64,000 nt of DNA, taken from the NCBI GenBank assembly GCA_000499405.2, contig HG738137.1, forward strand, positions 17,754,581 through 17,818,580, read 5' to 3'. The DNA comes from Onchocerca volvulus (lineage: Eukaryota > Nematoda > Chromadorea > Rhabditida > Onchocercidae). Shown piece by piece: positions 1 to 11,785 of the stretch (its first letter is position 1; every line of letters starts with the position of its first letter). Position numbers and translations under genes: made by a program. Under the pieces are notes generated by a model. That model saw only the letters and a list, made by a program, of their open reading frames with translations. It was not told where the DNA came from and ran no database searches.

Positions 1-3000
1 AAAAGCTAAACTTCACTTTACAATTTCAGTATATAAGCATTTGAAGGACTGGCTGCTTTCCGATATTTTAAGCGATTAAAACAGATTTTATTTGTCAATG
101 TGAATGAAAAAAAAAGGACAATTCCTCCAAAGACTTGAATTAATCATCTATCAGCTAATATATCAGAAACAAAAAAGTAAACATTACCTGTTTCATTACG
201 AAAAGCTTGTTTTTCGAAATTTCTCATACTCAATTACCAAGTAAAAAATCATCTTTTTTTCTTTTGTATTTTTTTCTTTTTTCGAGTGTCAAAAATTAAT
301 TTACAATTTAATTGAATAGGAATTGAAATGGATATTTCAAATAAATCGAAGTGGATATTTAATTGAATTAAGAATGAAAAATTAAAATGGAATAAATAAA
401 TAAAACAGAATTTCGGAATGGATTAGAAGAAACATTAAAAATAATTCATTATATTTGCAAATTTAATGAATTGTTGAAAATTTTTTGTTTTTATGGCTTG
501 CAAAAGCAAAAGATTAGTACGCGAAGTTTTTTAAAGCTGAAAATTCTGAATGAAGTGTTGAATGATCGAATTCTGTAATAATTTACTATACAAATTAGTA
601 AATATAAAAAATTTAAAATTACCTTTTTTAATCAAACGAAAGTCTACCGGTTAAAAATGATTGTAATAAGTGAGAATAATTATAAATAATTAATGTTTTA
701 TTATTATATTTTTTAAAAAAATGTGTTTACTATCAGTACTTTTTTATTTTTTTATATTCTTCCTCTCAGTACTTTTTTGATTCTTTCTTCTTAACAATCC
801 AAATGATTGATTTAAACCAAAATGGATATCCAAAGATCAAAAGTTATCTTAAAATTAAATTTGGAATCCAAAAATGTTATTTTGAATTTAAACTTGGATA
901 GATTTCAAAAGATGTTGCGGAGACATTACTTTTTACACAAAATTTTTCATCTTTCTTACTCATTTGAGATCAAATTCTAATCTTTCTGGTTCTATTTCTG
1001 ATTTTATTTTTTTCAAATCTATTGTTATAACATCTTTTATTCATTCCTATGTTTCTTTAGTTTTATCTTTTCTTTATCTGTTTATCATTTACATTTCGTG
1101 GTTAAATTAAAGAATTATGTTGTTGGATTATCAAAAAGAGACAAGATGAATAGAAAAATTCATCAAATTTCATATATAACAAAATTTTCTTAAGTTTTTA
1201 ACCATCATAGCAAGAATGATCACATTTTTTAATAATAAGAAAAACAAAGTCACAAAAAAACAACATCTATATATCAGATATTTTTATTTAAAATTTAAAT
1301 ATATTGAGGATTTGCCATTTTTAAATTTCAAACCTTTCATACTGAAAATGTTCAGTTCAAATATTAATGTTTCCGAAACGATTCGAACAACTATTTTGGA
1401 ATTATTGACATTTGAATTGAATATTTCCAGTAATAGGATTCATCTTCTCCGGATTCTAATCATCATATAAACTGATAAATTGATGATATGAAAGATATAG
1501 TGAATAGGATAGTTGGACCTTAATCAAGAAGTAATTTTAATAGGTCTAGAAAAATTCTCGATATTTATTTTCTAAAAAATTTGAAATTCCCAAAGAAAAT
1601 ACAATAAAAACTTCCTATGCTGTAAATGCTTTAAAAAGTAATAAGCAAAGTTTTAAGATGATTTTAATCTGGAAATTGAAAACAAATCAATGTATTACAA
1701 CGATTTGTTTACGAATTTTGCAAAAGTAATCAACATGTTAGCAATCGTAGAATTATCTAATGATATCAGCGATGAAAACATTCAATTTTAAAATTACACT
1801 AATCGGCAGCATTAAATAGAGTTTGGAATAACTTGAATAAGAGGACCATATTTATAGGAAGTAAAATTTAATAATTTAAATCTGATCATTTGGGAATTTC
1901 TGTTTTGATTTTAATAATGCTTCAAATATAAAGCATTGAATTGAGAAAAATTGAAGAGCAACAGAAATATTGAAACTTTCAATTCCACGCTTAAAACCAG
2001 TTTTTTCTTCTGGATCATACAAATCAGCTAAATTAACGAAAATACTGGACAGGTTTGACCATCCTCTCATCTTTCTTTCCAATCCTATCCTTTCTTTACA
2101 ATTTCTTCTTTTAAATTTATCATCTATTTGAAAGTTTCATTTATTTGATTTTGAAAATTTTCAAATACACTCATTCATTGCTGCATCTGTATCACACTCA
2201 AAAACAAGTTTATTTTCATAACTTATAATTTTCGCAATCACTTTAAAGAATTGCGAATTAATATGGTATTATTAAATAACCTATTGAAATCTCATATTTT
2301 CTACGACATTACTTATCATATTATATTATGCAAGAATAAAAACATAATCGATTTTTCCAAATAACGATATTCCGAAGATCAATGGCATATAAATCGCAAA
2401 AGTTTCATGCAATAAACTTTCGGATATGTGTAATCTTCAGGAAAAAATTTACGATATTTGAAGTATTACATTTGCTTAATGACAAATATCTAATATATTT
2501 CTAATTGCATTGCGAAAGGACCAAGAAACTTTCACATAAAATAGGAAATAAATGAAAGATCTGTTCAAAATGCATCTTTTCTAATTAATTTTGATGAATT
2601 TTCGTTTCATTGAAAATCGAAAAAAATAGAAATTGCTAAATAAAATGAAAATTTTCATTTTTATAAAACTTAAATTAATAAATGAAGCTTTGCAAATATT
2701 TTTGCGACAAATGAGCAAACGAAATTAATTATACGAATGATTTAATAAATTTCAGGATTGATAAGAAAAATCAATTTGTAGTTTTTCAACTATACTTTAG
2801 AAAAGAACAGTATTAGAATAAATTAATCCAGAATTAATCGAATAATAACAGAAACTTGTAAAGAGTGTAATTAAATTGACTTTCACAAAATCATACGTGA
2901 AGAATCTCGACGAATTTCCCCATATTTCTAGAACTTTTCATGAAATTTTAATATATGTTTACTAATAAAGAGAAAGATTTCGTTTCCACCTACCAATTGA

Positions 3001-3717
3001 TTATTCGTCGGCATATATATCATCTTACTTGATTTTATATCGTAAATATAAATAACGTGTAAACATTACACGTAATCTGTATACTGCATTACACGTGACC
3101 TGTGGGCTGCATGCTTATAACATCTGCAGTAATGCAAAATGCATGCTTCAAATATGCTAATAATAGAAATGATTGCATGCTGCAATTTGTATTTATTTTT
3201 TGTACAAATTTATTCAAACTGCAGTTTATCGATATGATAAAGCAAATATTCTTGAGTTGATTGCGAAGTTTTATTCCGAACAATTTTCCTCTTTTCTACT
3301 TTATAGAAGAAATATTTATTGCAGAAAGTTGTACACATATTTCTATTGTTGTCCAATTTTAGTTTCATTCTATGCTATTTTGAAATTGAACGAAAATTTA
3401 AAAAATTTTGCTCAAATTTTTTTGAAGCTTTAATAATAATCAGAAACTTTAAATGATTAGATTGATTAAGGCAAAGTTTGCCCGCTTTCACTCATTTTTT
3501 GATATTTCTGTTGAATGTTAATAAGATTTTGGCGTATAATTTTAACAAGAATTCATTTTTTATACAAATACTATTTTGGAAGCATTTATGTTTTAGATAA
3601 AAGATTATTGATTAATTATATTATAAGGAGGAAGAGAAAATCGCATCACAAATGCTCTCTCTCATCGTTAAATTTGAATATGTGTGGAAAAGCAACGTTA
3701 GCATACGTGTAGTTATA

Positions 3718-3808
3718 GATTCACTCAGTAACGTGATTGACGCTTCGAGAAACGTTGATAAACGTGTAATGGATGATTCCCTCCGTAGCACGATTAACGC
3801 TTCCAGAA
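3718..3808. repeat. Imperfect direct repeat, about 34 bp, two copies
   Basis: Copies at about 3718-3751 and 3775-3808 both begin GATTC and share the frame of ACGTGATTGACGCTTC / GCACGATTAACGCTTC, ending in AGAA. The unit is more GC-rich than its surroundings. Its function is unknown. Confidence 0.6.
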
Positions 3809-4054
3809 GGAAATTCTAAAATTTCCTACCTCATTTAAGCTTAATAAAACATTTAGAATGAATTCTGTAGATATTATTCGTATTTGACTGATATTTCCAA
3901 GATAGAATAAAGTTCAAGATAATATTAATAAAAGACAATATTTAATGATGAGGTTAAAATAAAATTTAGGTAGCTCAAATAGATGAGCCAGAGAAGCCAA
4001 ACTTTGTCTGTGATATGATCATATTGCATTAAAATTGAAGAAATTGTACTAAAA

Positions 4055-4220
4055 GTTTGATGATGGTGATGATGATAGTGATAACATCATGGATGATCAT
4101 AATGATCATATGTAATGGATGATATTGACGTGCGTGAGAGATGATGATAAGGATGCGTGACGAATGACGATGACTTGTAATAATAATAATAACAATGATG
4201 ATGATGATGATGATGAAGAA
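4055..4220. repeat. GAT/ATG trinucleotide microsatellite
   Basis: An imperfect GAT-type tract includes an uninterrupted block of about eight ATG/GAT units near 4195-4216. Read on the minus strand it gives an artefactual poly-serine open frame, which I do not annotate as a gene. Confidence 0.8.
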
Positions 4221-7031
4221 TTAGCTAGCAGCAAAGTTGAAAATTCAACAATATGCAAAATATCATCAATAAAATCGTTAATCATTTGACATAACATGCT
4301 AGTGATAACAAGCATGTTATTAGTATACTTCAACTTATAAATCTAATTAATCTTATCACAATCACTAACAAACGATTGCGATGGAATTCATTTTAACTAA
4401 AAATAAAACGATTAATTAAATGAGCTTTTAGGATTAAATGTGTAAAGTAGAAGAGATTGTAATCAAATGCTGCGAAATTTCATTAAAATGACACATTACA
4501 ATGATTAATATCATAGCATATGGTGTTATAATATAAGTCTTGAAATTTTTGAAGCAATATTTACAAGGATTAGTAAATGTAATAAAATGAGATGTAAACA
4601 TCATTTGTCAAAACTAATTTAGCCTCGAGAATTTTGTCATTCGTTATGTTTTTAACTATCATTTACAATATATCTTATTATAGTACCTAAAGGGAATGAA
4701 AATTAAAAAAATACATTTTTTGGCATATTTTTTTGGTTCCTAACAAAAAATGAAATTAGTTTTAAATTTGAAATCATTTTGTTAAATTAAATATTCAGAA
4801 GTAACAATCAGTCATCATTCGAAAAGATAAGCAAGAATTTTTGTAGTTATGAAAAAAAAAAAAAAAAACAAGAGGAAATGAAAAAACCAAACATATAATT
4901 AATTACCCGCTGGGAAACATAGCAAATTCATTTTCCAATTAAAATTATACTTCTAAGAACTGAAAGGAGCAAAAATTACGAATAAAATATAACAAATCCA
5001 GATATAAGTCTTGATTTGGATTGAATTTTCTCAAGTTCCCTTTAAACGAAATTTTGAAAGTTAAACCAATCATTCGACTGGATAGTTTGAGTGTGAAGTT
5101 TGAATGATTGATTTCGAAGGTAGTAATTAAAAATTCTGAACAAATCTTTGAAAATAGAAGTGAATGAAAATAAAACTAGCTGGAGAAAATTTTCATCGAA
5201 AATTACATAATTAACTAAAAATTCAGAGTAAAGTTTGCATTTAAAAGTTTTGGCCAGTTAAAATAGCAATATTCGGAAAGCATGCATTTGAAATGACAGC
5301 ACAGCAGAATTATTCAAAAATTTTTGAAAAAACATTTTAAAAATTTCAAATTTCTTTCACTTCATTTTGAACTTTTAAAGTGATTTTTTTCATTATTGTT
5401 TTTTCATTTTTTTTCATTATTGTTTCAAACTAACTAAAAACTTATTGTTTCACAGCTTCAGTAAATCGTAAAATTAGAAGTATGAAATTTAAATTTTATA
5501 TGATACTAATATAACGAAATCACTGGTCAATAAATTTTATCGTTGTCTTTTTTTTTCTTTTTTCATTGAAGGGAATTGAAGATAAATTTTTCAATTTTGA
5601 TCCATTCTCGAAGCCTTTTGCTGATCAATATGTCAGATTGCGAATTCTGTTGATATAGGCTGTATCAGGGACAATCCAGTTCAATCGATAATTATCTTAG
5701 TTATCTAATTATTGTAGATCAATTGCCTATAAATGACAAAAAGAAATAGATTGGTTTTGAAAAATTAATGAGTAACTCATTGTTTCTAATTTACTATAAT
5801 TATATTTAGTTTTTTTCCAAATTACAAATTAGCATAATATTGTTGTTTCTGTCAGCTAAAAAGTTTGATTTTCGGAGAAATGAATAAAATTGCCTAAGAT
5901 TAAACATAATTATGATATAATGCAACATATTATTTGCAATCGCAAGTCGGAAATTTGATCGAATTTAATTAGAAAGCCAATTGTCACATTCACTAACCTC
6001 TTTAAGTAATGAAAAATCGGAATATTAATTTTGAACTAAAAAAAGTCTTGAATAAATCCTTGAATTCTCAAAGTTAGCAAGCGAGCATATCATTCGATTA
6101 TCTTTTATCATCGATTTCGTAATCGATTTCACAGTTGACAATTCAAAATGTGTGAGTGAATTAATGAAAAATATCATCATTTATACAAGTTGTAAAATGA
6201 GAATTTATTGCATAGTGAAATAATTCTTGCAAATTAGTTATTAGAAGAATTGGCTGGTCCTACTTCAACTGAAAGAAATACCACTTCATCAGAAGTCTTA
6301 TCAGAAAAAAAATCTAAATCAATAATAACTGATAAAAAATAATAGCCAAATGCGAACGATGAGAGGTTAATCTTTTTTTAGACTCAAATATCAGTATATT
6401 AGATCAATCTTTTTTTAGAGACAAATATCAAATATCAAGATTATATCTCAAGAGATATGAATCATATGTTATCAATAGCAGTTTAAAATTGGCAGAAAAT
6501 ATCATTCCTGAAGAAACTGAAAATTAACACAACTTTTTTCAGAACAAGTTTAATGAACTGCTTAAAATTTCTCTTCTGTGCTTTTTCTTTTTTTTTTTTT
6601 GTTCTAGTAAGAAGAGTACTAAATTGATTTCTGAATCTTTTCTGATTTCTGATATCGAAGAAACTGTTTCAATCTACTGCTAGATTCTAGAATAAAAGAA
6701 AGAAGAGTAAAAAGTTGAGAATTTATTCGCAAAATGATCATATTTTTGTTGTCACTAATGGATTTATCATTTTTCTTTTTTTGTTATGTGATTTTATCAG
6801 AAGTATATTATTCATATTTTTCGGATCTTATATCTTTACATTATGCTGTGGATTCATTATCACAAACATTGCTATCATAGTTATCAATTGGCATTATCAA
6901 TGTTGTGGTCATCAATGCTGTACTTCATCTTCATCTAATTATTTCCAGTTAACTGTCGGAAAAATCGGAATCTTTTTATACAATATGGATATGACGAAAT
7001 TATCAAAGAATTTTCGTGTTATAGAAATATC

Positions 7032-7093
7032 ATAATAAAATCAAGCTTTTGATCTTTGTACTATGATAAAACCAAGCTTTTGATCTTTGTACT
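7032..7093. repeat. 31-bp tandem duplication
   Basis: Two adjacent copies (7032-7062 and 7063-7093) share the core CAAGCTTTTGATCTTTGTAC and differ at two positions near the left end. This is a recent local duplication in intergenic DNA. Confidence 0.85.
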
Positions 7094-7784
7094 AGCTTAA
7101 CATTAGTTTAAATTGTGTTGTGCTATAATGACATGGAGTAAATAAATTCCCATTCGTGTAAATTGTGTTAAAGTTGATATATAGCAAATAAACTCTCATG
7201 ATATAAAGAATCAGAATCATCGCTTGAATCATAAACATCAAAGCGAACAGAAACTCTCATACGAAGGAAAAAAAAAAAAAAAAACTCTCCGAATAAACGA
7301 TCAATAGAAGAATGAAATTAAACCTCAATCAGATTGAACAGAATTCTCAAAGAAGATTCGATGAACAGTCGTTTGATCAGAAGAACATTCAATGTATCAC
7401 AGAATGATCGGAACGATCAGTCCATTGCTCAAAGAAGATTCAAGGAGCAATTCTTTAACTGAATAATATTGACGATAAAAACCTAATAATTGATCTTGTT
7501 AATTATATTTTCAGATAATTTTCTATCTTTAACAATGATTAAAAATAATTACTCTGTTAACCAATAAAATCTTTGTCACATCTATTTATCTGAGTCAAAC
7601 ATTATCGCGAAACTTTCATGATATCGATTGTTGTAAATAATCATTCTCGACACCACCATCATTATAAATGCAGATACAAACTTCTATACCAACTGCTTAT
7701 AGATATCGCTGTTTGCAGGAAGTATGCAAAGTTTGGCAAATTATTAAAAATATGTGAATTTGCTGCAGCTTGCAACTGCACATG

Positions 7785-8885
7785 TTATTTCAAACAGGCA
7801 GTATAATGTGACAAACAATTATGATGACAGTTAGAAATAGCAGGTAGGGTAAAATGCTTCGTAGTTTTGATCTGCTTTTCATGCATTTTGTTGGTCAATT
7901 TATCGGATTGCGACTTCTTTCGTTTCTGTTCCTTATTTGACAAATCCGGAAACTGAAAAATTCGAGAATTTGTCACAGTCAAGCAGAATCTCTTACGAAA
8001 TAAACCCTATTGATGGGTAAGTAATTATAATAGTTTGAAATTTTGTATTTGAAATGTTCGACTTGCGACTTTTAATTTCTTAACTGAAGTTATTCAATAG
8101 CTCCATCGAGAAAGAAATTTCTAATTTGTTACATACGCTTGTTATTTGTGATCCGTAATCCAAAAAAATCTTGCTTAAATTGGTAGATTTCAAAGGTAGA
8201 GGAATCCTCTCGAGGTTATGATGTCGTTTAAGAGGACAAAAATAGGAAGCTTAAGGGAAACAAAGGTGAAAATTCAAATTTAAAGCAATAATTTCTGGCT
8301 TAAAATTTTGTGAGAGGATTCGTCAGACATATTATTGCATCATTGTAAATGGAAATAATTGAAATTTGAATTTAATAAGTTAGCTTACTGAATTCCATAA
8401 AAAATCCTGTATCAATTGATCGATAATATCCTCATTCATCGATTTCACTTTTTTATTATAATTTTTGTTGATACTTTTCCCACATATCCTTAACATGCTG
8501 ATTTATTCTAAGCGAATGATACATGATAAAATGATACGATCCAAATTATATTACGATTTTATTTTTTTTGAAATCCAATATGTAAATATGATATGATCTT
8601 ATAGAAATATAAAAATGACAGGTTTCGAAAAAAAGAAAAAAAAATAAACCTTAAATGAGGTAAGGTTTTTGCCCATATGCGACATTCAATTTCAACTTCA
8701 TCATCAGACATTGGTTCACCCTCATAAATTGATCTTTCCGCTCGTATCAAAAAGTGTTCCTTCGTTTTGGTTCCATCAGATATCAGATTATTTTCTTGTA
8801 AAATGATCGGTTTTCGCCAAGATTGATTCTTCCTTTGTCGTAATTCATTCCTACAACTGATCGGAATGCGTGATGGACGATACAT
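7785..8885 (-). CDS. Putative multi-exon protein of unknown function
   Basis: I do not recognise this protein. The best exon runs from an ATG at 8885 down to 8650 (78 codons plus two bases, ending AG|GTTTAT). It is charged, has no low complexity, and includes an acidic stretch SDDEVEIE. A second open segment, 8488-8389, follows in phase after an acceptor TTAAG and ends TCA|GTAAGC. Near 8.1-8.2 kb there is a third open segment with a good donor (AGC|GTATGT), but I could not find a phase-compatible acceptor for it. The last exon, about 7950-7785, follows a strong TTTTTCAG acceptor, is Lys/Gln-rich and ends at a stop. The central junction is unresolved, so the gene may be misassembled here or may be a relic. 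Confidence 0.4.
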
Positions 8886-8923
8886 CGACGACGTGTTATG
8901 ACGTATTACGTATTACGTGTTAT

Positions 8924-8976
8924 GTTTCCATAGCAATGCTTCTTCGAAATGCTCGAAGAAACATTGCTATGGAAAC
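8924..8976. repeat. Hairpin: 24-bp inverted repeat, 5-base loop
   Basis: Left arm 8924-8947 begins GTTTCCATAGCAATG. Right arm 8953-8976 ends CATTGCTATGGAAAC. The arms pair over 24 bases with one mismatch around a 5-base loop. It lies about 40 bp upstream of the minus-strand ATG at 8885, next to alternating ACGTGTTATG / ACGTATT units (about 8891-8924). It could be a mobile-element end, a cruciform or a small-RNA precursor; nothing in the sequence decides between these. Confidence 0.85.
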
Positions 8977-9056
8977 GCATGCACATAGGTGACACGTGAC
9001 ACGAATTGAATGATCGGTAAAGTTCCAAATAATTTATTTTGAACAAATTGCAACTT

Positions 9057-9093
9057 TTATCACTGTTATCTAATTCTTAGATAACAGTGATAA
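9057..9093. repeat. Perfect 17-bp inverted repeat, 3-base loop
   Basis: Arms TTATCACTGTTATCTAA (9057-9073) and its exact reverse complement (9077-9093) flank the loop TTC. It lies 80 bp from the larger hairpin at 8924-8976, so two stem-loops sit close together in otherwise plain DNA. Confidence 0.9.
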
Positions 9094-9539
9094 TTTCTAG
9101 AAATTGTCGACGATACGTTATAAATCTTTTTAGCCATATTAATTTTAAGAATTTATTTTCTTAAGTTTATTTTAAAAGCTTTTCTTTAAGAAGCAAATTA
9201 TTTTGAGAAGTTTTTTTTTAAGAAGACGAATTTATTTTTAAGAAGATTAAAAAGATGCAATAATTATTTCTTATAATGTTGCATTCTCATCTTTCAGTTG
9301 CTCATAATTACCAGTAGAATTATTCCTGATAAACTTGATTTGTTGACAATCTTATAAAATTTCAAAGCAAATATTTCAATGCTTTAATAATTTTAATTTA
9401 GAAACTGTGAGAATTTTTATAACCAGATATTATTTTTATATTGAATCATATGGGATGATTACTGATAGATTTTTTCAATTGCTTGGTAGATTTGTCAATA
9501 GTATGTTGTGATTTGAAATATAGCAATAACCTTAATGTA

Positions 9540-9655
9540 AAGAGATGAAGGTTAAGGTCAAGAGGTCAAGGAGAGTATGGGAGGAGGTCATGTATGTTAA
9601 GGGGTTAAGGAGTCATGTAGGGTCATGTATGAAGTTAAGGGGTCATGTTCTCATC
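9540..9655. repeat. G/A-rich degenerate tandem repeat
   Basis: The plus strand is strikingly purine-rich and G-rich for this window. It consists of variants of GTTAAGG, GGTCAAG and GGGTCATGTA repeated about eight times. No open reading frame explains it. Confidence 0.75.
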
Positions 9656-9846
9656 TGTACGAATTCCTGAATTTATGAATGAAAGAGATGTTTTTAAGAA
9701 ATTTTCATTATTTTTCGATTAAATTTTCACTTCTATCATATCAAATGACAGCTATTTTTCAATATATCCAAACTTTTCTTGTTATTAATGAAAGTTTATT
9801 AGCGTTTGTTATAGATTTTATTACTTTCAATATCTGATATCACGAA

Positions 9847-10326
9847 AGGATGTTTACCGAAAGTGTTAGATGGAAAGGTAACCGTAATCAAAACTCCATC
9901 TTCTTTCGGTAAAATAACAGCACAAGCAATGAAATCATTTGGCAAGTTATATTATGAATAATTTCGTTTTTCGTGATAATTAGAAGTAATCGAAGATTAT
10001 TAAAATTATGAATTCTTTTCGAAGATATTCTTCATCCACACAAACTTTTGAAGATGCGCAATATCACGGAGATAAATCCTCATTAATCAAAAAATTATTG
10101 ATGTATTATTGCAGAGATTACTATGAAGAAGATACTGAATTTCACTTCTTCATTGACTGAAGAATTTAAAGAAGCAAATGATACAGGTAAAGATTTTATG
10201 AACAAGCATACCTGTAATATCAGCGATACAACTACTCCAAGAATTGATGAAGTGAAGGAAAAAGATGGAAATATCGTCGAAGTTTGTTTTTTTACAACAT
10301 TTCAATTATCATCAAATGACTCTTAG
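9847..10326 (+). CDS. Possible small gene, structure unresolved
   Basis: Coding-like segments cluster here, but two incompatible readings exist. One segment (about 9847-9961) reads as a 37-codon open frame that includes KVTVIKTPSS. From an ATG at 10008 a 50-codon frame runs to a stop at 10160. Overlapping it in another frame, an ATG at 10123 lies 8 bases after a TTGCAG acceptor and runs to 10326, with an internal donor ACAG|GTAAAG. The acceptor-ATG arrangement resembles a trans-spliced 5' end. I do not recognise the protein, and it could be a relic. Confidence 0.25.
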
Positions 10327-11785
10327 GGTTATGCTAAGTTTTAGTAATTTGAAAGATTAATAACTGGGAAAATCATTCTCTCTTCATAACATTTATATTT
10401 ATGGGTTTATAAGGGAATCAAAAACTTTACAACTTTATCCAAATTTTGCTTTTATTGAAATTTCTGAATATCATTGCGATAATTCACTTGATTAATTTGA
10501 TTAATTCAAAAATGATATTGTAGAAATGTTAAATGTCAAAAGACTGCCACGAAATGTGGAAACGTATCTTCGGAAAATGCAAATGTCAATGAATATGAGA
10601 TTAAAGTGAAAAATTATCTGTAATCTCTTAGATCATAAGAATCGTTACTTTCTTTTTATCAGTAGATCAAGTCATGCAATGTGTTTTTAATTAATTGAAT
10701 TTATTCTAATTTTTACAAGATTTGTTAACTGAATTCAAGTAAAGCTGGAGGAACAGTTGGAATTATTATAAAGTTTATTGTTTTTTTATAAAATATGTAA
10801 AGAAAAAAACAGAATATTATATTAGATGATCAGATTTAGAATAGTTGTTTTTTTTTTCTTTCGATTATTTTTTTAATAGCTCAGTTTTTAATAAATCATT
10901 TCTCTTCGAAAAATTCATTAACTAATTGGTTGTTGCATATCATTGTTGTCGTAATTAAGCAAATTTATTTGCACCTTGAATTTCGTTGAAATTTAGTCTT
11001 TGAAAATCTACTTTATGCAATTCATAAATAATTATTGCAATCTGCTATCACTTTGTTTAAAAGGTTTTTTTGTATGGAATCTGTCAAAGAATTCGAGATG
11101 TAATTTCTTAAAATGCAAAAACAATGAGTTGAATAAACGAAATGAATTTATCAATTAATCAGAGCTATTGCAATTTTTCAAGGCGTAATTGTTAAGCACT
11201 TTATGTTTAAATATTTTGACATATTGTTGCGTTAGAGCAAATCCTGAAAAGTTTAATAACAAAAAAACAAGAATTTTCGTGAAAGATAGTAAAACTTATG
11301 CATATATTTCGTTACAAGTATTTTAGCAATATCATTGTACAACTATCTGAAGAATCTAACAGACTTCTTCTAAGATTTACTTATTTTTATCACTGAAAGA
11401 ATTTGAAAATTCGAAGTGGAAGAAAACAGACTGTGTTTCTTAGATTTCCAAAGAATTTTAACACCCTCGCTATCATATCGCATGAAATTCGGCGGTGTTG
11501 CATGTAGGATAAATGGTATCAATATTGATATTATTCGCTTCATGTTTGATTCTTTTTCTGATATTTTATATTCTATACCGGCTAATGTTTCTGCATATCC
11601 GATACCCTTTAATTTTGCATAAATTTTTATCTTTCAAATCCAAATATGACAAAAAACTGATGTTTAGAGTAAAATTCATTCGAAAGCTATATTTTCATAG
11701 ACAAATTTTGTAAGAAATTTGCTATTCTTTCACTAAAGTAAAATTGATTTATTAAGCGAAATTAATTTGTTAATTACGTAAAATT
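10327..11785. other. Intergenic AT-rich DNA
   Basis: I see nothing supportable. The open frames at 11416-11713 overlap each other in different frames and have no splice signals or recognisable content. Confidence 0.5.

Larger units (their letters stand above)
1..7784. other. Intergenic AT-rich region with short repeats
   Basis: No gene is supportable here. Open frames are short and AT-driven, and none has a clear splice pattern. The stretch holds a GAT-rich microsatellite near 4.06-4.22 kb, two imperfect direct repeats near 3.7 kb, a tandem pair at 7.03-7.09 kb and several poly-A/poly-T runs (for example about 4852-4868, 6590-6600 and 7267-7282). A 106-codon open frame at 6715-7035 is hydrophobic and cysteine-containing, but nothing else supports it. 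Confidence 0.6.

Noticed and set aside
4106..4333. Minus-strand open frame with a poly-serine run
   Set aside because: It is the complement of the GAT microsatellite; composition explains it.
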